Shown here: one piece after another, positions 36,370-64,000 of the stretch
Layout of the letters: the number at the start of each line of letters is the position of its first letter
Numbering within the stretch: position 1 is the first letter of the stretch
Assembly: GCA_009731375.1 (NCBI GenBank)
Contig: BJOX01000333.1
Location: 315,550 to 379,549 of the forward strand
DNA length: 64,000 bases
Origin: Paulinella micropora
Lineage: Eukaryota; Cercozoa; Imbricatea; Euglyphida
Reading direction: 5' to 3'
Position numbers and translations under genes: made by a program
Notes under the pieces: generated by a model
Told to the model about the DNA's origin: nothing
The model's input: only the letters and a program-made list of their open reading frames with translations
The model's database searches: none

Positions 36370-36620
36370 CTGTGCAGTCTGGTATGCGTTCTGTTGTTTT
36401 TCTGCCCTTAAATCTTTTGTTTGCATGTTTTAACGGCCGTGACTGTTGGTTGGGGGTTCTGTTTGCTTTTCCACCTAGGCGTGCTTGGATGTCTGCTTTC
36501 TGCTTTTCTGTTCTTGTATTTTATTTCTCTCTTGCGCTGGTGCTGCTCCCAAGTTGTCGTCCTTTTTATTTTGTCTTGGTGCTTGGTTGCTCCCGGTTGT
36601 CCTTGAGTCAATGATGATTA
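36370..36620. other. Intergenic GT/TC-rich unique sequence
   Basis: Open frames occur on both strands but match no domain I recognise. I see no splice-linked exon here. Confidence 0.4.
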
Positions 36621-36629
36621 GTGTGCATG

Positions 36630-36662
<33 letters not shown>

Positions 36663-36699
36663 TATTATTATTATTTCAAACTCAACCTCACTCGTTTTT

Positions 36700-38140
36700 T
36701 GAATATGTTTGACTACTCCCCCTTTCAAGGACGTAACGCAACAGCAACCCACTAATCATCTGATTAACCACCCTCCCATCACCAACCTGTCGGGCCCCCT
36801 GCTTTTCTTTGTAGTTTTTTGGTAGCGAACTACGACGCCAACCAACCCACTCTTTTGGACCATAACACAAGCCCAAACTAGCGTAGGAATCAAAGCAATC
36901 AGTACTACTTGGAACTTATCTAGCAGCTTAATATAGCTCCCGGCAGTGAGTTTATGTAAACCTACCCTTGATGTGCCCTCTAACACTGTGCTTCCCATGC
37001 TAGCCAACTATATTGCCTTTGTCTGTTTGCTTTTGCGCGAAGGGAACATCTCCAGAGTGGGGCATGCAGCCTACACTCTGGGGTAGTACCGACCGTATGT
37101 ATCTTGCTGATGCTGGTGGCCTTGCTTGTCATGAATGAGTGTGGCTGTGGTCCCGGTGACGCTGCATCTGTCTGGCGTGCCCGTCCCTCAGCAAATCTTT
37201 GAATTTGCATCGCCACACCTTGGAGCCCGAGACACACAACTGGACCAAAAACTATCAAGGAACCAACTATACTTCTTTACCCTCTCTCTCCTTCTCGTAT
37301 GCATCCCTTTTCTCCTCTTTCTCTTGCTTGCTCCCCCTCACTTTTTTTTTTTTTTTTTTTTCAATGTTGTTTTGTTCTTCTCGCTCGGATGTTTTTGAAT
37401 TTGAATTTGCTCTGCCATACTTCTATGTTTCCGATGGATGCCCAGACCTTCTTGGAGGTCCAGGAACCAGCTTCTGTCTGTCTGTCTGTCAGTCTACCTG
37501 CCTGTCTGTCTGTCTGTCTGTCGTTCTGCCTTGTTCTTCTTGGTAGGAAGACTTGAAGTCAAATTTGCTTTATCATACCTCTACGTTTCCAATGGGCGCC
37601 CAGACCTTTCTAAGATAATGGTTGACCACTCCCCCATCTTGGACCTAACGCCACAATAACTCGCCAATCATCTGGTTGCTCCTTTTCCCTTTACCAACCC
37701 GTCTGGTCCCCGGTTTTTCTTCTTTTTGTCTGGTTGCGAATTTAGACGGCAACCAACCCTCTCTTTTGGGCCCTAACGCAAACCCGCACTTGCGAAGTGA
37801 TCAAAATTATTCATGCGTCTTGGAACTCTGTCTAACAACCCTATGTAGCTCCCTAATTGTTTGTGAACCTACCCTTGATGTGCCTTTCAACAATGTGCTT
37901 CACAAGCTAACCAACTATACTGCCTTGGTCTGTTTGCTTTTTCGTGTGGAAGACATCCACAAAGGGGTGCATGCAGCCTTCACTTTGGGGTAGTACCGAC
38001 CCGTTTGTTTCCGAAGTTGCGTTTGCTTGTGGCTGGGTTTGCCATCGCTGGGTGGGGCTGGGGTCGTGGCTGTGTTGCAAACGTCTGGCCTGCTCTGCCT
38101 CCCATGTGTTGTCGTGCCTGTCCCTCGGCAAATTTTTGAT
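36700..38140. repeat. Diverged tandem duplication of a ~500-bp block
   Basis: 36700-37205 and 37612-38140 align along their length (TTGACTACTCCCCC / TTGACCACTCCCCC, CTACCCTTGATGTGCC, GCATGCAGCCT..CT..GGGGTAGTACCGAC). A shorter pair aligns at 37390-37470 and 37550-37610. The blocks could be old LTR or UTR duplicates of a mobile element; no coding frame is conserved. Confidence 0.75.
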
Positions 38141-38141
38141 C

Positions 38142-38225
<84 letters not shown>

Positions 38226-38237
38226 TCTCTTTGTCTC

Positions 38238-38322
<85 letters not shown>

Positions 38323-38363
38323 TTCTTTCTTTCTCTCTCTTTCTCTCTCTCTTTCTCTTTCTT

Positions 38364-38418
<55 letters not shown>
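38141..38418. repeat. (TC)n tract with CTTT interruptions
   Basis: Uninterrupted pyrimidine tract of about 280 bp. The Ser/Leu- and Arg/Glu-rich ORFs across it are repeat translations. Confidence 0.95.
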
Positions 38419-38420
<2 letters not shown>

Positions 38421-38729
38421 CTTGCATCTTCGCTTTTGCTCTGCACGCACTGCGCGGTTGACGTCTGACTTGACGATTTATTGTCCTTGCGGGGAGAGGG
38501 AAGGGTCACTTGCTTCTCCTCGCGGGGCGTATTACCCAGCCACGAAGTCAGACTGATAGCCAAGAATGCTCTGCACTTTACATTACTGCATTGCGTCCTA
38601 TACCCCTCTCGTTCGCTGCACCCCTCGTTCTTTCTCTTTTTCGCACCCTGGGTCCCACCGTCTCACTACACCCCTCTCTTGTTCGGACGAGACTCAGAGA
38701 TATATATAGCATACAATAGTCAATGAGAT

Positions 38730-39759
38730 AGCGGATCAAGGGCTCCACACCATCCCCCGTAAAGACAGAGAGCTACATCGTGTCCTAACCCCAAGGCGGA
38801 TCACGGGCGGACTACAACGATAGGCCCCTAACAGACCCAATAGTGCCGCCAGGGCAATACTGGGTCTGGATGGGACCAACACTAGTCCATTCTAGAGTCC
38901 CCTGCAAGACACAATGGAGTAGGCCTCCCCTCAGACAGCAAGACAAAACCAGACATCCTTTACATCTTATCTTGATCTCGGGTGACACCAAAACAGCTGG
39001 GCCCACGGACCCGACTCCCAAGACCGCACAGTCCTGACCAGGAGATGGTCAGGAATGTACTGTCTCAGTGCCAGGTCCGCAGGACTTAACTGTATCGCGA
39101 TAAACTCCCTTAGATGCTTGGAACAACAGAACTAGTCTCGAGACACCCGTGAGCAGGAACTCGGATCAGGTCTGCTGGTCCGACCCAACCGGGGAGACCA
39201 AACGGTTTGGTCACCGGCCCCGATCAGATGTCCACCTAACCCTGGACTAGTTATCAGGAACGGGGACACAGACCGCACTTCATGGTCTTATCCGAGAACC
39301 CACCAACACCCCCGAGATCCTGTCACCGACCACAAAAACACCTACCCAATGCTTTATCCTGTCACCTACTATCAAGTGGCTACCACGCTACGGTGACTGT
39401 ACAATCACGTACTCACATGCTATCCCTTATGCAAACCAGACTAGCAGACCTTACCTAGCAGCCCCCGCTGCTCGTGCTGTTCCGCATCTCTCGGCTCGGC
39501 ATCTAACTTGGCAATCAAGCATCTACCCTGATACCAAGGCTGCAGGAAAAACTCCTCGATCTGGAATACAACTCGTCGGAACAAAGTGCAAAACCTAGAA
39601 AGGGACTCCCAGAGACCTATCCCCGGAGCCCCACTTCGGCCTACTCTCTGCCAAGTCCCCATTTTAGGTTAGCAACTTGATCCCTTCAACTTACGACCAG
39701 ACTCGAAGACAGATCTCGCTCATTACCGAACGTATTATTCTGAGCTCCTGCCCCAACCT
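38730..39759. other. Unique CA/AC-rich intergenic sequence
   Basis: No microsatellite and no recognised domain. The composition (C-rich plus strand) matches the USP-like segment that follows, so it may belong to the same element. Confidence 0.4.
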
Positions 39760-40117
39760 ATGGATCCAGCTAGAACAACGCCAACGCTACCACCTGGAGT
39801 CTGTGTAACCCTGCCAAACTTGGGAAACACCTGTTTTGTTAACAGTGCTGTCCAATATCTGGTCCCCCTTTATGAGTGGCTGACTCAAATTAAATCGCAA
39901 CATCTGCCGCGCCTTAGCAGCCCTTCTGGGGGACGCCTGCCAATCCTCGCAGTCCATGCTGACGATCGATATTCAACAAAAATGTGCGGAATACAACGTT
40001 GACACGAACCAGTGCGACCGTGCCCTAAACGCGAGCAAACCCGGATGCGAACAGGAATTCCTAATCTGTGTGTTGAACCAGCTACTGACCAAACTGCAAC
40101 CTTTCTTGTGTGCATAG
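39760..40117 (+). pseudogene. Frameshifted ubiquitin-specific-protease-like fragment
   Basis: The first frame carries LPNLGNTCFVNSAVQYL (39811-39861), the USP Cys-box with the catalytic Cys. After a frame change, the second frame reads KPGCEQEFLICVLNQLL, matching the QQDxxEFL block that follows in USPs, and stops at 40115-40117. The His box is absent. USPs remove ubiquitin from proteins; this piece is too short and broken to work. It lies between the two ~120-bp direct repeats, so transposon capture is possible. Confidence 0.6.
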
Positions 40118-40298
40118 ATTAGTCGCATCTCGATTCCCAGGAAATTCGCTACATTACCAGAATCCACCCGGGAGGGGAAGGAGGGAGAAGGAAGGAAAAA
40201 AAAGGGGAAGGAGGGTTTCGGAGCCAACACGTGCAGGCAGATGAGGCTCTGGCAACAGTCCTTATCGGCTTACGAATACTTATCAAACCCCCCCTCCC

Positions 40299-40419
40299 TA
40301 GTGAAGTCGACTCTCAAACGTCGTGCAGAGGAGAATCTATTAATAACGAGCCGGTCAAAAAGAGGCACGGTGAATTGTCAACGGTAAAGGTTTTGGCCGG
40401 TCGTTAAGGTGCTCAATCT
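40299..40419 (+). repeat. Direct repeat, right copy
   Basis: Partner of 36063-36182, same orientation. Followed by TATATATATGCAAGCACTG and then TC/CA repeats with a 10-N gap (40614-40623). Confidence 0.85.
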
Positions 40420-40513
40420 GATATATATATGCAAGCACTGTTTTAATAGAATACTTGCCACTCGTAGAGCTGAGTGGGAAGCAGAAGATCTCTCTCTCTC
40501 TCTCTCTCAGCCT

Positions 40514-40612
<99 letters not shown>

Positions 40613-40623
40613 TNNNNNNNNNN

Positions 40624-40693
<70 letters not shown>

Positions 40694-40721
40694 GCCCACA
40701 CACACACACACACTCACACAC

Positions 40722-40879
40722 ACAAACTTATACAAGAACTGTTGCAAACCATCGAACCGCGGTTAGTGGTAGGTTTCTACGTCTTTGCCTCCCTTGGGAA
40801 GCATGTCATTGTCGGTAAAGTGGAAGAGATACACTTGAAAAGAAAAGATGATGGTAAAAAAAAAGCAGTCACAGTTTAA
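40722..40879 (+). CDS. Possible orphan ORF tail, unknown protein
   Basis: After a CA tract the frame reads KLIQELLQTIEPRLVVGFYV and on to a Lys-rich end with a TAA at 40877. It has normal amino-acid composition, unlike the repeat ORFs, but I recognise no domain and see no clear start or acceptor. It could be a last exon of a repeat-borne gene. Confidence 0.25.
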
Positions 40880-41378
40880 GGTCATGCAGAGCCTCGGACC
40901 CGATGCAGTTTAGCGTCATGCCGAGGACTATATTAATAATTTATAGTTGAACTTGACAGGGGTTGCGGGACCTCAAGTGTCCTCGCTCGCCCCTTTGCAC
41001 TCGAAGGAACTTGTGATGGCTAGGTACAGAGCTTTGGTGTTGGAGTTGGCGGTTTTGTGTGAGGCTAGGTGCCTTGGAGGAAAGGAGACCAAAGAGAGCA
41101 CCGTTTGGAAAAAAGGTTGTTGTCAGGTTCCTGCCAAAACATGAAAGTAAAAAAAAAAAAAAAAAAAAAAAAATAGTGATATGGTCAAAACTGATGGTAG
41201 TGATTTGGAAAAAAAGGCGTTTCACTGCAAAAGAGATGTGCCAGTTGTCAAGCTTTTTTATTTTTATTTTTAGAGGTATCTCGAAAAGGTCCTTAATTAA
41301 GTGGTTATATACTAAAAAAAAAAGGATATGTATTAATATTTGCCACATGGAAGGGATGCGTCACTGTGGGGGGCGTAA

Positions 41379-41503
41379 GATTAAAGAGGAAAAATTTTCA
41401 AAAAGAGTCAAAAGTGAAACCTGGAGGCCGAATGGAACTTAAGATTAAAGAGGAAAAAATTCAAAAAGAGTCAAAAGTGAAACCTGGAGGCCGAATGGAA
41501 CTT
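41379..41503. repeat. Tandem duplication of a ~63-bp unit
   Basis: TAAGATTAAAGAGGAAAAA...GGAGGCCGAATGGAACT occurs twice in a row, ending 18 bp from the stop codon of the SDR-like gene, so it lies in that gene's 3' UTR. Confidence 0.9.
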
Positions 41504-41521
41504 CACGTCGTTAATCTGGTT

Positions 41522-63756
<22,235 letters not shown>

Positions 63757-63757
63757 T

Positions 63758-63811
<54 letters not shown>

Positions 63812-63827
63812 CAGACAGATAGATAGA

Positions 63828-64000
63828 TGAAATATCGACTAATGTCAGAAAAAAGGAGCTTCTGATTTCGTCAACCAGGAAGTCTGTGGGTAAAGTATTA
63901 ACCCGATGCCCAGCTAAGCCGTGATGTTTGCACGGAAGGGACTGATACAGGCAATACCAAAGCTCCCTAGTACCAGGCGGGGCCAGGGCTCGTTCCATAA
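63828..64000 (+). mobile_element. Truncated DR-545 copy at the window edge
   Basis: GATGAAATATCGACTAATGT onward, continuing past the window. Preceded by GATA/GACA repeats. If the SDR-like gene extends beyond the window, this is in its intron or 5' flank. Confidence 0.85.

Noticed and set aside
37907-38563. Arg/Glu-rich 218-residue minus ORF
   Set aside because: Its core is the antisense of a (TC)n tract and it has no supporting exon structure.

Overview
The window is from an intron-rich eukaryotic nuclear genome. It carries a complete ribonucleotide reductase large-subunit gene split into about 37 short exons, a second gene of at least 19 exons, a tRNA-derived SINE, a non-LTR retrotransposon tail, MITE-like elements and a short interstitial run of CCCTAAA-type (TTTAGGG) telomere sequence. 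Tetranucleotide repeats (TATC/GATA, TATG/CATA, TTAC, TCTG, TC) fill most introns. A protist or alga is plausible, but the lineage cannot be fixed from this sequence. Sixteen N runs, many next to poly-C or poly-G tracts, mark assembly gaps. PARAGRAPH 2, layout: 1-1383 is the repeat-rich 5' flank. 1384-34189 (+) is RRM1. 34190-41521 is the convergent intergenic region, holding fold-back elements, a ~120-bp direct repeat pair about 4.2 kb apart, a duplicated ~500-bp block and a broken ubiquitin-specific-protease-like domain. 41522 to about 63756 (-) is one long gene for a short-chain dehydrogenase/reductase-like (SDR-like) protein, whose exons I joined by matching splice phases; its 5' end probably lies beyond or near the right edge. 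The last kilobase holds copies of a ~545-bp dispersed repeat. PARAGRAPH 3, main observation: in both genes most exons sit beside arrays of partial copies of one exon edge. Each unit is a splice site, part of the exon, then a microsatellite. There are about 30 such arrays with 1 to 20 extra copies each. In many arrays the intact exon differs from all or most of its copies only at synonymous positions. Many real 5' splice sites run straight into the microsatellite within 2-6 bases. Three places also show inverted (fold-back) copies. Copying of exon edges into flanking microsatellites therefore appears to be a general process in this genome. PARAGRAPH 4, function: RRM1 would make the catalytic subunit of class Ia ribonucleotide reductase, which makes dNTPs for DNA synthesis. 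The second gene is an uncharacterised SDR-like protein with a Gly-rich nucleotide-binding motif, a YxxxK motif, long Gln/Pro/Ser-rich insertions and a C-terminal hydrophobic segment. Nothing in the sequence ties the two genes to one pathway.
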